A DNA stretch of 64,000 nt from Pseudanabaena yagii GIHE-NHR1 (GTDB lineage: Bacteria > Cyanobacteriota > Cyanobacteriia > Pseudanabaenales > Pseudanabaenaceae): positions 248,001 through 312,000 of the forward strand of contig NZ_JAAVJL010000001.1 in NCBI RefSeq assembly GCF_012863495.1, in the 5' to 3' direction. The notes beneath the pieces are model-generated. The model was not told the origin of the DNA, made no database searches, and saw only the letters and a program-made list of their open reading frames with translations. Of this stretch, positions 35,458 through 45,395 are shown piece after piece. The position numbers were made by a program, and so were the translations under genes. Position 1 is the stretch's first letter. Each line of letters begins with the position of its first letter.

Positions 35458-36816
35458 GTGTTTCAACAACTCCGATTTCAGGCAAACCAAATTTGGCGAC
35501 ATCAGGTCGTGGCAGTCCTTGCCAATCTCAAGGTAGCGATCGCCCTTTTATTATTAATTGCCCTGTTTAGCATCCTTGGCACAGTGATCGAACAGGGGCA
35601 AACCCTTGATTTCTATCGCGAAAATTATCCTGAACATCCTGCCCTATTTGGTTTCTTGTCGTACAAAGTGATTTTGGCGATCGGATTAGAACATGTTTAC
35701 GGTAGCTGGTGGTTTCTCACTTTACTAATTTTGTTTGGCACAAGTCTCACTGCTTGCACTTTCAATCGTCAATTGCCAATCCTTAAGGCTTCTAAGCGTT
35801 GGTTTTACTACACTAAGCCCCAAAGTTTTGCGAAACTGCCCCTTGCCACGGAAATTGTTGGCGGCAATCTCACCCAGTTAGCACAGTCATTACAGTCCAA
35901 AAATTACAAGGTATATCAAGCCGACGATCGCCTTTATGCGCGTAAAGGACTTATTGGCAGAATTGGACCGATCATCGTTCATGCCAGTATGTTATTGGTT
36001 TTGATTGGCTCGATCTGGGGTTCGATGACAGGTTTCATCGCGCAGGAAATGGTTCCCAGTGGCGAGACATTTCAAGTAAAAAATATTACGGAAGCAGGGA
36101 TTTGGTCAGCTTCCCAAGTTCCTAAGGATTGGTCAGTGCGAGTTAATCGCTTTTGGATTGATTACACACCGACAGGAAGAATTGATCAGTTCTATTCCGA
36201 TTTATCGGTTCTCGATAAAGATGGCAAAGAAGTTGATCGCCAAACGATCCATGTGAACAAGCCCTTGAAATATAAGGGAGTCAGCTTCTATCAAGCAAAC
36301 TGGGATATTCACGCCATCAAATTTACGCTCAATAATAGTCCTGTTCTCCAATTGCCTGTCAATAAATTGGAATCTCAAAATGGCGGACGGCAAGTTTGGG
36401 GAACATGGATTCCGACGAAGCCCGATCTCAGTGCAGGAGTGACACTCATTACGCCAGATTTGCAAGGTACTTTCTTGATTTATGACGAGCAAGGAAATCT
36501 GCTCACGACAGTGCGAACTAATGGTAAAGCAGAAGTTAATGGTGTTACCTTTACGCTAAAAGAAGCGATCGGTAGCACAGGCTTACAAATTAAAGCTGAC
36601 CCCGGAATTCCCATTGTTTACGCAGGATTTGGACTGTTGATGTTGGGTGTAGTGATGAGCTATATCAGTCATTCGCAGGTATGGGCTTTGCAAGTAGGCG
36701 ATCGCCTTTATGTCGGAGGCAAGACCAATCGTGCCCAAGTCAGTTTTGAGGCAGAATTAATCGATGTTACAAATGTGGTTGATAGTCAGGCGATCGCTTC
36801 TGGAGTTGCTGCCTAA
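35458..36816 (+). CDS. ccs1: Cytochrome c biogenesis protein Ccs1 (ResB family)
   Basis: A 452-residue ResB/Ccs1 protein starting at GTG 35458. Three N-terminal membrane spans ([56 protein letters not shown]) are followed by a large lumenal domain containing [17 protein letters not shown], and a last span ([19 protein letters not shown]). With CcsA it delivers haem to apocytochromes f, c6 and c550 in System II. ccsA is not in the window. Confidence 0.94.
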   Translation: MFQQLRFQANQIWRHQVVAVLANLKVAIALLLLIALFSILGTVIEQGQTLDFYRENYPEHPALFGFLSYKVILAIGLEHVYGSWWFLTLLILFGTSLTACTFNRQLPILKASKRWFYYTKPQSFAKLPLATEIVGGNLTQLAQSLQSKNYKVYQADDRLYARKGLIGRIGPIIVHASMLLVLIGSIWGSMTGFIAQEMVPSGETFQVKNITEAGIWSASQVPKDWSVRVNRFWIDYTPTGRIDQFYSDLSVLDKDGKEVDRQTIHVNKPLKYKGVSFYQANWDIHAIKFTLNNSPVLQLPVNKLESQNGGRQVWGTWIPTKPDLSAGVTLITPDLQGTFLIYDEQGNLLTTVRTNGKAEVNGVTFTLKEAIGSTGLQIKADPGIPIVYAGFGLLMLGVVMSYISHSQVWALQVGDRLYVGGKTNRAQVSFEAELIDVTNVVDSQAIASGVAA

Positions 36817-36834
36817 TTACAGTTAAATAAATTT

Positions 36835-37401
36835 ATGTATAAAAATTCTCAAGATTTTCCTTTTACCAAGATTTTAGAAGACAATTGGCTGACTGTGCGT
36901 CGCGAACTCGAACAACTCAGCGATCGCAGTTTTGTGGAATGGCCAGAAAAGCACCTCTATCAAGATGGCTGGGATATTTTCGGTTTGTACGCCTTTGGCA
37001 TGAAGCTAGACAAAAATTGCCAACTCTGTCCCGAAACCACCAAACTAGTTGAGCAAATTCCTCATCTCGTCACCGCAGGTTTTTCCTCCCTCAAAGTTGG
37101 AACTCATATTAAGCCGCATACTGGCTATCCCGATGGCGTACTGCGCTGTCATTTAGGATTAGTTGGTTGTGAAGGATGTGGGCTAAGAGTTGGCGATGAA
37201 ACTCGCGGTTGGGAAGAGGGAAAGACCTTTGTGTTTGACGACACCACCGAGCATGAGGCATGGAATCGCGGTACACAAACTCGCATCGTTCTACTCTTAG
37301 ATTTTAAATATCCTGTAGATGAAGAACAGTCTAATAATTTAGAGGATAAGAGTGTAATGGAATTGCTCAAGGGAGCCTTACCATTCTTTAAGAAGAAGTA
37401 A
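36835..37401 (+). CDS. Aspartyl/asparaginyl beta-hydroxylase-like protein
   Basis: A 188-residue Fe(II)/2-oxoglutarate dioxygenase of the Asp/Asn hydroxylase family. Metal and cosubstrate residues are visible in THIKPHTGYPDGVLRCHLGL and in KTFVFDDTTEHEAWNRG with RIVLLLDF. The substrate may be a protein residue or a lipid (LpxO group) and cannot be fixed. It begins 18 nt after ccs1 and may be co-transcribed with it. Confidence 0.88.
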   Translation: MYKNSQDFPFTKILEDNWLTVRRELEQLSDRSFVEWPEKHLYQDGWDIFGLYAFGMKLDKNCQLCPETTKLVEQIPHLVTAGFSSLKVGTHIKPHTGYPDGVLRCHLGLVGCEGCGLRVGDETRGWEEGKTFVFDDTTEHEAWNRGTQTRIVLLLDFKYPVDEEQSNNLEDKSVMELLKGALPFFKKK

Positions 37402-37477
37402 ATCTATTTGTAATTTGGAGGAGGGGTTAGCGATCAACTAACCTTCCTTGCGATAGAAATTTATTTGCATTACATGG

Positions 37478-37822
37478 ATGCTTCCCATTCTCATGAATAT
37501 TACCCTAGCTAACATTAAGCCAGTACTTAACGAACTCAAACGAGAGTTGCAAGAGCTATATGGTGATCGCCTTGTGCGATTAATTTTATTTGGCTCCCAT
37601 GCCAGAGGCGAAGCCAATCCTGACTCAGATATTGACTTACTAGCAGTACTTAAAAGTCCAGTATCTCAATCACAAGAAATATCTCATATGTCAGAACTTT
37701 GCGTCAAAATTCTATTAGACTACAATGAGCTTGTCTCTATCATACCAATGAGTGAAGCTCGATTTAATGCTAAAGATGTTGCTTTATTGAGAAATATCCA
37801 AAGAGAAGGCATTGAACTATGA
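37478..37822 (+). CDS. mntA: MNT-domain nucleotidyltransferase (antitoxin)
   Basis: A 114-residue minimal nucleotidyltransferase. The NT motif is perfect: ILFGSHARGEANPDSDIDLL. MNT antitoxins inactivate a partner HEPN toxin by adding AMP. ATG 37493 (MNITLANIKP) is an alternative start. It overlaps the HEPN gene by 4 nt (ATGA). Confidence 0.93.
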   Translation: MLPILMNITLANIKPVLNELKRELQELYGDRLVRLILFGSHARGEANPDSDIDLLAVLKSPVSQSQEISHMSELCVKILLDYNELVSIIPMSEARFNAKDVALLRNIQREGIEL

Positions 37823-38196
37823 ACGAGTTTAAGAAGTTATTAGCTTTAGCATTAGAAGAATTAGATATAGCGAAACTTTTACTTGAAAGAGTACATTATC
37901 GTACCAGTATTTCCCGTTCTTATTACTCCATGTATTATGCTACCCAAGCACTATTTTTATCTCAAAATATAGATGTATCGACCCATAAAGGACTGATTCG
38001 CCTATTTAGTCTACATTTTGTAAAAACAGGACAATTCTCTTCAGAGTGGTCAAATACTTTAAAGGCAGCCTATGATCTTAGACAATTGAGTGACTACGAT
38101 ATAGAGTTTACTGGAACATTAGCTGAAGCAGAAATGCTTTTAGAGAAAGCAACAGCTTTTATTAAAGAAGTTGAACAAATATTGAGGGAAAAATAA
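37819..38196 (+). CDS. hepT: HEPN-domain protein (toxin of the MNT/HEPN pair)
   Basis: A 125-residue HEPN protein: an N-terminal helix LALALEELDIAKLLLE, the SISRSYYSMYYATQALFLSQ core, THKGLIRLFSLHFVKTGQ and AYDLRQLSDYD near the end. It is a ribonuclease-type partner of MNT antitoxins. The catalytic motif is not the standard R-x4-H in a place I can confirm, so activity is uncertain. Coupled to the MNT gene. Confidence 0.9.
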   Translation: MNEFKKLLALALEELDIAKLLLERVHYRTSISRSYYSMYYATQALFLSQNIDVSTHKGLIRLFSLHFVKTGQFSSEWSNTLKAAYDLRQLSDYDIEFTGTLAEAEMLLEKATAFIKEVEQILREK

Positions 38197-38198
38197 TA

Positions 38199-38373
38199 TG
38201 ACTACATATTTAGTCAATAACACTCAGATTCCTATCCACAGATTTGAGGATTTTGTGATCGCTGGCAGAGCGTCGATTTAAATACTGCACAAATAATTTA
38301 TGTCAACAATGTCAACAAATTAAGATACTGCATCACTAAATCAATAGTAAATTATGATTGCCAATCCGCAATT
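38199..38373 (+). pseudogene. Short broken gene remnant between HEPN and Uma2 genes
   Basis: ATG 38199 starts MTTYLVNNTQIPIHRFEDF and stops after 27 codons. Adding one base after RFEDF joins it to DRWQSVDLNTAQIIYVNN and VNKLRYCITKSIVN, which runs into the Uma2 start. It looks like the N-terminal 60 residues of a decayed gene whose identity I do not know. It could also be chance. Confidence 0.35.
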
Positions 38374-38929
38374 TAATTATATAACTCCAGAAGAATATCT
38401 CGAAATGGAGGAAAACAGCGATATCAAACATGAATATATTGATGGATATATTTATGCAACGGCTGGAGCAAACGATCCCCATGTGACGATCGCTTTAAAT
38501 ATGGCTTTTGTAATCCGCAACCACTTACGCGGTTCTAATTGTCGAGTCTATATGTCAGATATGAAAGCACGGATAGACTCATTAAATCGCTTTTACTATC
38601 CTGATGTCATGGTAACTTGCGATCCTAGAGATACTCAAACTCCAAATCATAAAAGCTTTCCTAAACTAATTATCGAAGTTCTCTCAAAATCTACTGAGGG
38701 ATTTGATCGAGGTGATAAATTTGCTGATTATCAACAATTAGAAAGCCTAGAAGAATATGTTTTAGTTAATACCAAACGTCAACGCCTTGATTGTTTTCGG
38801 AAAGAAGCAGGACGCTGGTTTTTAGCAACATATTCCGATGAGCAAGAAATTTTCCGATTATCTAGTATTAACTTTGAAGGTAAGTTTGAGGATCTCTACG
38901 AAGATGTTAGTTTTGTGGAACATTTATGA
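38354..38929 (+). CDS. Uma2-family (DUF820) putative endonuclease
   Basis: A 191-residue Uma2 protein, a family hugely expanded in cyanobacteria, with a PD-(D/E)XK-like core: YITPEEYLEMEENSDIKHEYIDGYIY, YYPDVMVTCDP, PKLIIEVLSKSTEGFDRGDKFADYQ and EEYVLVNTKRQRLDCF. The D...E-x-L pattern lacks the classical lysine, as in many members. The function is unproven. Its stop overlaps the start of an Hsp70-like gene (ATGA). Confidence 0.92.
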   Translation: MIANPQFNYITPEEYLEMEENSDIKHEYIDGYIYATAGANDPHVTIALNMAFVIRNHLRGSNCRVYMSDMKARIDSLNRFYYPDVMVTCDPRDTQTPNHKSFPKLIIEVLSKSTEGFDRGDKFADYQQLESLEEYVLVNTKRQRLDCFRKEAGRWFLATYSDEQEIFRLSSINFEGKFEDLYEDVSFVEHL

Positions 38930-40557
38930 ATGCGATCGCCATTGATTTTGGTAGTAGTAATACGGTGATTGCTCGATGGAATATCGCTACTAATCAACCT
39001 GAAACTTTAAATTTTGAAAATCTCAATCGTCCAGCACCTTTAAATGCCCTTGTGCCATCATTGCTCTATGTCCAGAATGCTCAAGAGGAAATCGTAGAGA
39101 TTGGACAATATGTAATCGATAGGGGAAAAGATCGTCCTCAACCACGATTGTTTAATCAAATCAAGCGGCGATTGGTGGCAAATGTTGGCTATAGTCCTAG
39201 GCTTGATGATGTAAAAGTAACGCCAGAATGGGTGGGCAATCAGTTCTTGAGGCAACTCCTCAACAAATTGCGATCGCAACAAATCTTTCCATCGGAAGTG
39301 ATTTTGACGGCTCCTGTCCAAGCTTACGAGAAATATCTACGCTGGCTAGAGGAATGTAGTGTAGAAATATTCGCTTCCAATTTGCCGACTTTAGAAGTAC
39401 CGCGCATTCGGATTATTGACGAACCAACGGCAGCAGCACTGGGCTATGAGGCGATCGCCCCTAGTGCATTGGTACTAGTAATTGATTTTGGAGGCGGAAC
39501 CTTAGATTTATCATTGGTGCGCTTGCCTAAGAGTGACAATGTGGTGAAATGGGGTGATCAGATTGGTGTCAATCGTAGTCAATGGACGGAACATAAAGCC
39601 GAAGCGATCGCCAAAACTGGTTATACGCTGGGTGGTGAAGATATCGATCAGTGGCTAGTTCAGGATTATTTAGATAGTCGAGAAGATATTGTTGATAGTG
39701 ATGGATTAAGGAGTTCTAGTATTCTGAAATTATTAATGGAACGGATTAAAATCCAGCTTTCGGAAACAGAAACTGCTTCCGAAATATTTTTTGATATCAA
39801 TTCTCAATCAGCACTTGAGATTAGCTATACTCGCCAACAGCTAGAACAGTTACTCGATCGCAAAGGTTTTTATCGCATTCTGCAATTAGCGATCAATGAA
39901 TTAATTAACCGTGCTTTTAATAAAGGAGTTCTCAAAGGTGATATCAAGCATATTCTCTTAGTCGGTGGTTGTACCCTCATTCCCTCAGTGCGTACCTTTG
40001 TTGAATCCTATTTCACGATGGGAAAAGTCTATAGCCACAAACCCTTTGAAGCGATCGCTCACGGGGCATTGCTACTTAGTCAGGGTGTAAGTGTGCAGGA
40101 CTATCTATTCCATTCCTATGCGATTCGTCATTGGGATCGGACTACGGAACAATGGAAATATCAGCCCCTATTTCGGAGAGGTCAGGTCTATCCCACCCGT
40201 CGTCCCATTGAGTTAGTACTTAGAGCCACTCACCCCGATCAGTCCGAAATTGCCCTCACCATTGGCGAACTCGAAAGTCGTCCCAAGGGTGCTGCTGAGA
40301 TTAGCTTTGATGGCGATCGCATCGTGATGCAGTTTAACCAAAAAGAGAAAGAGAATTTTCAACCCTTACAAGCTGATGTTAATGGTGAGGGTATCCCACA
40401 AGCAATCGCCATGCTCGATCCACTCGGACAGCCCGACTGCGATCGCCTCAAGGTTTTATTTAGCATTAGTGAAAATCGCGAGTTATTGGTTACAGTGATC
40501 GATCTACTCATGCAACGCCAACTATTAACCGATTATCCTGCCGCAAAATTGCATTAA
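38926..40557 (+). CDS. Hsp70-family protein
   Basis: A 543-residue Hsp70/actin-fold ATPase. Phosphate 1 is AIDFGSSNTVIARW, then IDEPTAAALGYEA, phosphate 2 VIDFGGGTLDLSLVRL, and the adenosine motif LLVGGCTLIPSVRTFV. The C-terminal 150 residues do not look like the normal DnaK substrate-binding domain and lack an EEVD-like tail. It is a specialised Hsp70-like protein rather than DnaK. Translational coupling to a Uma2 gene is notable; the role is unknown. Confidence 0.9.
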   Translation: MNAIAIDFGSSNTVIARWNIATNQPETLNFENLNRPAPLNALVPSLLYVQNAQEEIVEIGQYVIDRGKDRPQPRLFNQIKRRLVANVGYSPRLDDVKVTPEWVGNQFLRQLLNKLRSQQIFPSEVILTAPVQAYEKYLRWLEECSVEIFASNLPTLEVPRIRIIDEPTAAALGYEAIAPSALVLVIDFGGGTLDLSLVRLPKSDNVVKWGDQIGVNRSQWTEHKAEAIAKTGYTLGGEDIDQWLVQDYLDSREDIVDSDGLRSSSILKLLMERIKIQLSETETASEIFFDINSQSALEISYTRQQLEQLLDRKGFYRILQLAINELINRAFNKGVLKGDIKHILLVGGCTLIPSVRTFVESYFTMGKVYSHKPFEAIAHGALLLSQGVSVQDYLFHSYAIRHWDRTTEQWKYQPLFRRGQVYPTRRPIELVLRATHPDQSEIALTIGELESRPKGAAEISFDGDRIVMQFNQKEKENFQPLQADVNGEGIPQAIAMLDPLGQPDCDRLKVLFSISENRELLVTVIDLLMQRQLLTDYPAAKLH

Positions 40558-40559
40558 AA

Positions 40560-40590
40560 AAACAGGTTGTTGCAAAGCAACAACCTGTTT
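40560..40590. terminator. Terminator after the Hsp70-like gene
   Basis: A perfect 14-bp stem (40560-40573 / 40577-40590) around AAA with GTTGC-AAA-GCAAC at the apex. It serves two converging genes. Confidence 0.8.
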
Positions 40591-40595
40591 AGTGC

Positions 40596-41276
40596 TTAAA
40601 GTGCCAGCTCTAATAAAAAGCCAACCCGACTGTCATAAATTAAAGGCGATCGCCGCCATTCAATTTTTGTGCCGAGCCGTAAATTATTGGTAATAGCATA
40701 GCTAGTGGAGAGCGTCGTTGTACTCATCTCTAGATCACCACTAGGAGAGGTAAAGGTATGGCTCAACCGCAGGTCTGAGCTATGGGGCGATAATATCAAA
40801 ACTCCTTGCAATCCCACATCTAGCCCTGAAATTTGTGGACGATCTAGTTGATTGAACTGGCGATAACCGACTATTGGCGCTATATTCCAATAGGAACCTA
40901 GGGGCAAGATATAGTAGCGGAAATTTGCCTGTAGCTCGCTTTCGCGACCACTAAATTCGGTCTGATAACTACCATTGACGGTTAGGGGTGATTGCCCCAC
41001 AAACATATCTTCAAATCCCGCCTCAATTCCCAGTGAGTTATTCCGCGATGTAATTCCTAGCTTCAGTTTTTTATCAAAGCTCGGCACGTTATAAATATCG
41101 TCTAAAAGATCGGGTGGTTTCTCTAGCCAACGGCGTAATACAGGGCTACTTTCGATCACTTGGCGATCGATTTCGATGTCCTTAGCTTGCCGTGCCATTT
41201 TGGTATCGCCATAGGCTGCTGTGCTAATACCAAAATGCAAAAATGCAGCTATAGCGATCGCCAATTTTTTTGCCAT
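40596..41276 (-). CDS. Secreted, possibly beta-barrel protein of unknown function
   Basis: A 226-residue protein with a clear signal peptide (KKLAIAIAAFLHFGISTAAYG). From residue 70 on it alternates hydrophobic and polar residues (LKLGITSRNNSLGIEAGF; LQANFRYYILPLGSYWNIAPIVGYRQF; LRLGTKIEWRRS), as in outer-membrane barrels or periplasmic beta proteins. No family is recognised. Monocistronic. Confidence 0.72.
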   Translation of the reverse strand: MAKKLAIAIAAFLHFGISTAAYGDTKMARQAKDIEIDRQVIESSPVLRRWLEKPPDLLDDIYNVPSFDKKLKLGITSRNNSLGIEAGFEDMFVGQSPLTVNGSYQTEFSGRESELQANFRYYILPLGSYWNIAPIVGYRQFNQLDRPQISGLDVGLQGVLILSPHSSDLRLSHTFTSPSGDLEMSTTTLSTSYAITNNLRLGTKIEWRRSPLIYDSRVGFLLELAL

Positions 41277-41421
41277 AACTTTTGCAAGAGGTTGCTAGAG
41301 GTGAGGTAACTCAGATAATTATGCCTTATTGAAAGATTTTCGCCTATGCAATCCTGATATCCCATCCGCAGACTATCTTGTCTTTGGCACAAGAAATGAA
41401 ACTAGAAACAGCCATATCGAG

Positions 41422-41468
41422 AATCCCAAGAACTGTGGCGCACTCTGTGTGCTACAGTCCTTGGGATT
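41422..41468. terminator. Hairpin after the HHL1-like gene
   Basis: AATCCCAAGAACTGTGGCGC faces GTGCTACAGTCCTTGGGATT with two mismatches, just downstream of the minus-strand gene end. Confidence 0.65.
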
Positions 41469-41474
41469 TTGCTT

Positions 41475-41918
41475 CTATTTACTATCTGGCTTCTTCGTTA
41501 CGCTATTAAAATACTGTTTAGCCTTAGTGAAAGCATAATTCAACTTATCACCAATGGTAGGTTCAGGAAGTACGGCAACAGTAATTTCTTCATCGGGAAA
41601 TTCCTTGAGACGATAGCCATACTCAAGATTTTCCTTATACTTCCGTAGAATTGGATAAAGACGAATTGCTCCCTTAAGCAAAGCATCCTCTTGCTGGAAA
41701 ATAGCACGACTAATCAGATTACTTCTTTCTACTGCCATCGAACCCGCAGGAACCCATTCTTTTCCCTTAATACGGATGTAAATATTGAACTCAGGCAAAC
41801 CCTTCTCTTTCAACTCGTCATATTTACTAGCAGCAACTTGATGTTTATTAGGAGCTTTTTTCTTTTTCTTAGACTGACCCGAACCTTGAGCAAATCCAGT
41901 TGGTTTATTTACAGGCAT
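41475..41918 (-). CDS. HHL1-like protein
   Basis: About 147 residues from ATG 41918 (MPVNKPTGFAQ, with AAAGG upstream); the longer frame to 41987 runs through a hairpin. A lysine-rich stretch (SKKKKKAPNKHQ) is followed by the conserved core EFNIYIRIKGKEWVPAGSMA, AIFQQEDALLKGAIRLYPIL and LEYGYRLKEFPDE. It matches proteins related to plant HHL1, which helps protect photosystem II under high light. The assignment is from memory of the family. Confidence 0.7.
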   Translation of the reverse strand: MPVNKPTGFAQGSGQSKKKKKAPNKHQVAASKYDELKEKGLPEFNIYIRIKGKEWVPAGSMAVERSNLISRAIFQQEDALLKGAIRLYPILRKYKENLEYGYRLKEFPDEEITVAVLPEPTIGDKLNYAFTKAKQYFNSVTKKPDSK

Positions 41919-41954
41919 AGCTTTACCTTTGATTTTTAAAAATAGTTTTGAGGA

Positions 41955-41989
41955 ATTTGATATGTGCTGCGAAGTAGCACATATCAAAT
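41955..41989. repeat. 14-bp hairpin upstream of the HHL1-like gene
   Basis: ATTTGATATGTGCT and AGCACATATCAAAT pair perfectly around GCGAAGT. It lies 37 nt before the start codon and could be in the transcript leader. Confidence 0.75.
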
Positions 41990-42068
41990 CTTTTTAATTA
42001 TTAAATGCGTTTACAAAAGTTTACTTTAGTGGATGATGTAAACACAATCATTCTTTAAGTAGGTAGTT

Positions 42069-42161
42069 ATATAGCAGTCCTAAATCATTTGTAGATTTTT
42101 GGGTTTGTGAAAGCGCACCCCGAAGGGGTGCGCTTTCACAAACCATTTAGGATTGCTATAT
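42069..42161 (+). repeat. 93-bp MITE-like element, family A, copy 1
   Basis: The ends ATATAGCAGTCCTAAAT and ATTTAGGATTGCTATAT form terminal inverted repeats with one mismatch. Inside is a perfect hairpin with apex CACCCC-GAA-GGGGTG. A second 93-bp copy at 45396-45488 lies in the opposite orientation. Confidence 0.85.
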
Positions 42162-42200
42162 CTAAATAAGCTGCTTCGCGGACGAAGCAGCTTATTTAGA
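42161..42200. repeat. 18-bp hairpin abutting the MITE-like element
   Basis: TCTAAATAAGCTGCTTCG and its inverse complement (42183-42200) flank CGGA. It starts at the last base of the 93-bp element. Confidence 0.75.
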
Positions 42201-42256
42201 TTTTATATTTACTCGCTAAATCAGGCGGTTGCTACCTACCTTAACAAACGTCAGAT

Positions 42257-42288
42257 ATCAAAAAGCCGCCTACAGGCGGCTTTTTGAT
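42257..42288 (-). terminator. Terminator of hemA
   Basis: ATCAAAAAGCCGCC and GGCGGCTTTTTGAT pair perfectly around TACA at the end of the minus-strand hemA gene. Confidence 0.85.
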
Positions 42289-43589
42289 TAACCTTCTTTC
42301 AGTTGGCTAGAGGGTGAATCTAGATCAAATAGGACTTGTAACATTTGCATGGCACGGCGGCGCGACTCGATGTCCTGCTGAGCGCGTAACTGCACCATCG
42401 GATCATGCAAGATCTTATTGATGATGCCGCGAGTCATGCTTTCGATCACATCCTGATGCTTATCAGCAAAATCATTGCCAAGGCGAGATAGAGCCTTTTC
42501 CATCTCTTGCTCACGGATGATTTCCATTTTTTGACGTAGCTTGCTGATCGTGGGGACCGTTTCGAGCGATCTCCACCACATATCAAACTCAGCTACACAA
42601 CCTTCGAGTAAAATCTCCGCTTGCATTGCCATTTGCCGACGGCTTTCTTGGTTCTCGGCAACCACTGCTTGGAGATCGTCCACATTGTAGGCTCTAGTAT
42701 TCGGCAACTCGTTTACATCAGAACTGATGTTGCGGGGTACAGAGATATCAACGAGGGTTAAGCCATTATGATTTGTAGAAATTTCTTCAAGATGCTTACG
42801 GCTAATAATCACCTCAGTGGAAGCCGTACTGGTAAACACCAAGTCGGAAACTGCCACACAATCAAACATTTGATCGAGAGGATGAATGTCAAACTGAGCG
42901 CCACTCGTTTCAAATTCCTTGAGCATTGCCTCGGCACGCGCACGGGAGCGATTAACGATCGCAATCTTTTGTGCACCTTTAGAAATTAAATGCTTGACCA
43001 ATAGGCGCGACATCTTGCCAGCACCAATGATGGTTGTGTGCTTATCCGATAAATTTTGCAGCTTAATCTGAGCAAGTTCTACTGCTGCTGAACTAATTGA
43101 CACCGCACCTGTCCCAATTTCGGTTTCAGTGCGAACTCGTTTACCTGCTGAGAGAGCTTGTTTAAAAAGTTGGTTGAGAATGCGACCTGCACCATTGTGT
43201 TGTTGGGCAAGACGATGGGTATTTTTGACCTGTGCAAGAATTTGTCCTTCACCAAGCACGAGACTGTCTAAGCCTGAAGCAACTCGCATCAGGTGAGTCA
43301 CGGCATCTTGACGGAGCAGAATAAACAGATAGCGACGGAGGAACTGTAGAGGTAGTTGGCTAAATTCCGCAAGAAACTGCATAATTTCGCGAATGCCACC
43401 TTCGGCTTCGCTGGTGACTACATACAACTCTAAGCGATTACAAGTGCTTAAAATTGCAGCTTCTTCGATATTCGGATAGCTCATCAGTTGAGCGATCGCA
43501 GCTTCCATGCGATCCTCTGGGATACTCAACTTTTCTCTTACTTCCACAGTCGCCGTTTTGTGACTCAAGCCAACAACTGCAATATTCAT
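42288..43589 (-). CDS. hemA: Glutamyl-tRNA reductase
   Basis: A 433-residue GluTR. It reduces Glu-tRNA(Glu) to glutamate-1-semialdehyde, the first committed and regulated step of haem, chlorophyll and bilin synthesis. The catalytic cysteine lies in [51 protein letters not shown] (NADPH domain), [17 protein letters not shown] and a C-terminal dimerisation helix complete the family pattern. The substrate tRNA-Glu genes are also in this window. Monocistronic and parallel to glpX. Confidence 0.97.
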   Translation of the reverse strand: MNIAVVGLSHKTATVEVREKLSIPEDRMEAAIAQLMSYPNIEEAAILSTCNRLELYVVTSEAEGGIREIMQFLAEFSQLPLQFLRRYLFILLRQDAVTHLMRVASGLDSLVLGEGQILAQVKNTHRLAQQHNGAGRILNQLFKQALSAGKRVRTETEIGTGAVSISSAAVELAQIKLQNLSDKHTTIIGAGKMSRLLVKHLISKGAQKIAIVNRSRARAEAMLKEFETSGAQFDIHPLDQMFDCVAVSDLVFTSTASTEVIISRKHLEEISTNHNGLTLVDISVPRNISSDVNELPNTRAYNVDDLQAVVAENQESRRQMAMQAEILLEGCVAEFDMWWRSLETVPTISKLRQKMEIIREQEMEKALSRLGNDFADKHQDVIESMTRGIINKILHDPMVQLRAQQDIESRRRAMQMLQVLFDLDSPSSQLKEG

Positions 43590-43720
43590 ATCGTAAATGC
43601 GTTTCTTATTTAGGAATTGGACTAGAAATAATTATCTTATTGGTAGAGCTTATCAGGAGATAGCTACCACTGTAGTAGGTACTTATTACTCCTTAATGTT
43701 CTGTAACGTACACATAAAAA

Positions 43721-43740
43721 CAAGGGGCTTAAGCCCCTTG
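43721..43740. terminator. Perfect palindrome between glpX and hemA
   Basis: CAAGGGGCTTAAGCCCCTTG is self-complementary and A-rich on its left. It may terminate glpX transcription together with the next hairpin. Confidence 0.6.
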
Positions 43741-43786
43741 TTGAAAAGTCCAATACAGTCTGCTGACGGCAGATCATTGTCATACA

Positions 43787-43835
43787 GAACCAATTTTTTG
43801 TGGCGCGGCTTCGCCGCGCCACAAAAAATTGGTTC
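43787..43835. repeat. Perfect 23-bp hairpin, TTC loop
   Basis: Arms 43787-43809 and 43813-43835 pair perfectly around GCGGC-TTC-GCCGC, just after the glpX gene end. Confidence 0.85.
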
Positions 43836-43855
43836 CTTATTTTCCTGTATGTCCC

Positions 43856-44899
43856 TTAGCGCAAATTAATAGTTTTAGGGCTATCGCCAGTCAAGTGAAT
43901 GGTATCAACGAAACGAGCAGTTTTCGATTGAGTAGAGATGACCAAAGACTGAGTACGGCAACCGCCACCAAAGAAGCGGACTCCTTCCATCAAAGTACCG
44001 GGGGTGATACCACAACCAGCGAATAATACATCTTTACCACAAGCCAACTCATGAGCATCATAGACCTTATCGCCATCTTCGATACCCATTTCCTTAAGAC
44101 GAGCCAAGTTACCTTCACGAGTCCACTTAGCGCTTTCAGGAGTATTAACTTCGGCTGGGTCATATACTAGACGACCTTGGAAATGTCCACCTAAGCAACG
44201 CATTGCGGCTGCGGAGATTACACCTTCAGGGGCAGCACCAATACCCATCAAAGCATGGATGTTTGTACCAGCGAAACCGCAGCAAATTGCCGCAGATACG
44301 TCACCATCACTGATCAAACGTACACGAGCACCCGCAGCACGAATTTCCGAGATTAAGCCTTTATGACGAGGACGATCCATCACAACAACAACCAATTCCT
44401 CGATCGAGCGATTGAGACATTCAGACAGAATTTTTAAATTTTCGGTAGGTGTTTTGCGGATATCTACGTGACCCTTTGCAGCAGGAGGTGCAGCTAATTT
44501 GTCCATATAAAAGTCAGGAGCGCGGAATAAACCATTACGCTCAGAAATAGCCAAAACAGCCATCGAACCGTTTTGACCATAAGCAACTAGGTTTGTACCT
44601 TCGCAAGGGTCAACAGCGATATCGATTTCTTGTAATTCTTCGATTGTGCAAACTTCAGCAGCATTGGGCTGTGTGCAAACACCAACTTCTTCACCGATAT
44701 ATAGCATGGGTGCTTCGTCGCGCTCACCTTCACCGATAACGATGCGTCCACGCATATGAATTTTGTTCATGCGTTCACGCATTGCTTCAACGGCTGCTTC
44801 GTCGGCTTCGTCTTTTTTGCCCAAGCCCATCCACTTAGAAGATGCGATCGCAGCCTGTTCAACGACCTCAATAATCTCAAGGCTGATTGTATTATCCAT
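43856..44899 (-). CDS. glpX: Class II fructose-1,6- / sedoheptulose-1,7-bisphosphatase
   Basis: A 347-residue GlpX-type FBP/SBPase, the bifunctional Calvin-cycle phosphatase of cyanobacteria. Metal and substrate motifs are clear: [55 protein letters not shown] and [20 protein letters not shown]. Cytoplasmic; redox- and AMP-sensitive in known orthologs. Length is standard. Confidence 0.96.
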   Translation of the reverse strand: MDNTISLEIIEVVEQAAIASSKWMGLGKKDEADEAAVEAMRERMNKIHMRGRIVIGEGERDEAPMLYIGEEVGVCTQPNAAEVCTIEELQEIDIAVDPCEGTNLVAYGQNGSMAVLAISERNGLFRAPDFYMDKLAAPPAAKGHVDIRKTPTENLKILSECLNRSIEELVVVVMDRPRHKGLISEIRAAGARVRLISDGDVSAAICCGFAGTNIHALMGIGAAPEGVISAAAMRCLGGHFQGRLVYDPAEVNTPESAKWTREGNLARLKEMGIEDGDKVYDAHELACGKDVLFAGCGITPGTLMEGVRFFGGGCRTQSLVISTQSKTARFVDTIHLTGDSPKTINLR

Positions 44900-45320
44900 G
44901 CGTAGGAATCCCTATATTTATCTAAATTTTGCAACTATTAAGCTTTTGTTATGTTCTAGAAATTTTCTAGAAACCGAAAACAAAGTTAAGTCTAGTTGTG
45001 CCTTACTACACAACCTCGTAATCTAGTTTACAGGTCAGACTGACACGAAACTGATAAGAAGACCAAATGGATGGTATTAAGTTTTTATAAGTTTTGATAC
45101 GATTTAAATGATAAAACCCTATAGAGCGGTACAAAGTGCTGCCTCTGTTAATTGAGAGATAATTCACAGAACTTTTGAAAGCACAAGGTATTCTCAGGTT
45201 TTTTGTAAGTTTGGCAGAGGTCTACTTATCAAAAATCTTGGAATTTTAAGTTAACGCCCCACGTTCTCCTATGCTTTGTTTTTGTCTGTAAATAGCTAGT
45301 CACAATGAAATGCACAACTC

Positions 45321-45361
45321 CAAAACCTGTGACATACGCGCAGCGTATGTCACAGGTTTTG
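45321..45361. repeat. Perfect 19-bp hairpin, GCA loop
   Basis: Arms 45321-45339 and 45343-45361 pair perfectly around TACGC-GCA-GCGTA. Confidence 0.85.
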
Positions 45362-45395
45362 TCTCTGTTTTTTTAATTATGTTTAGCTAATTATT

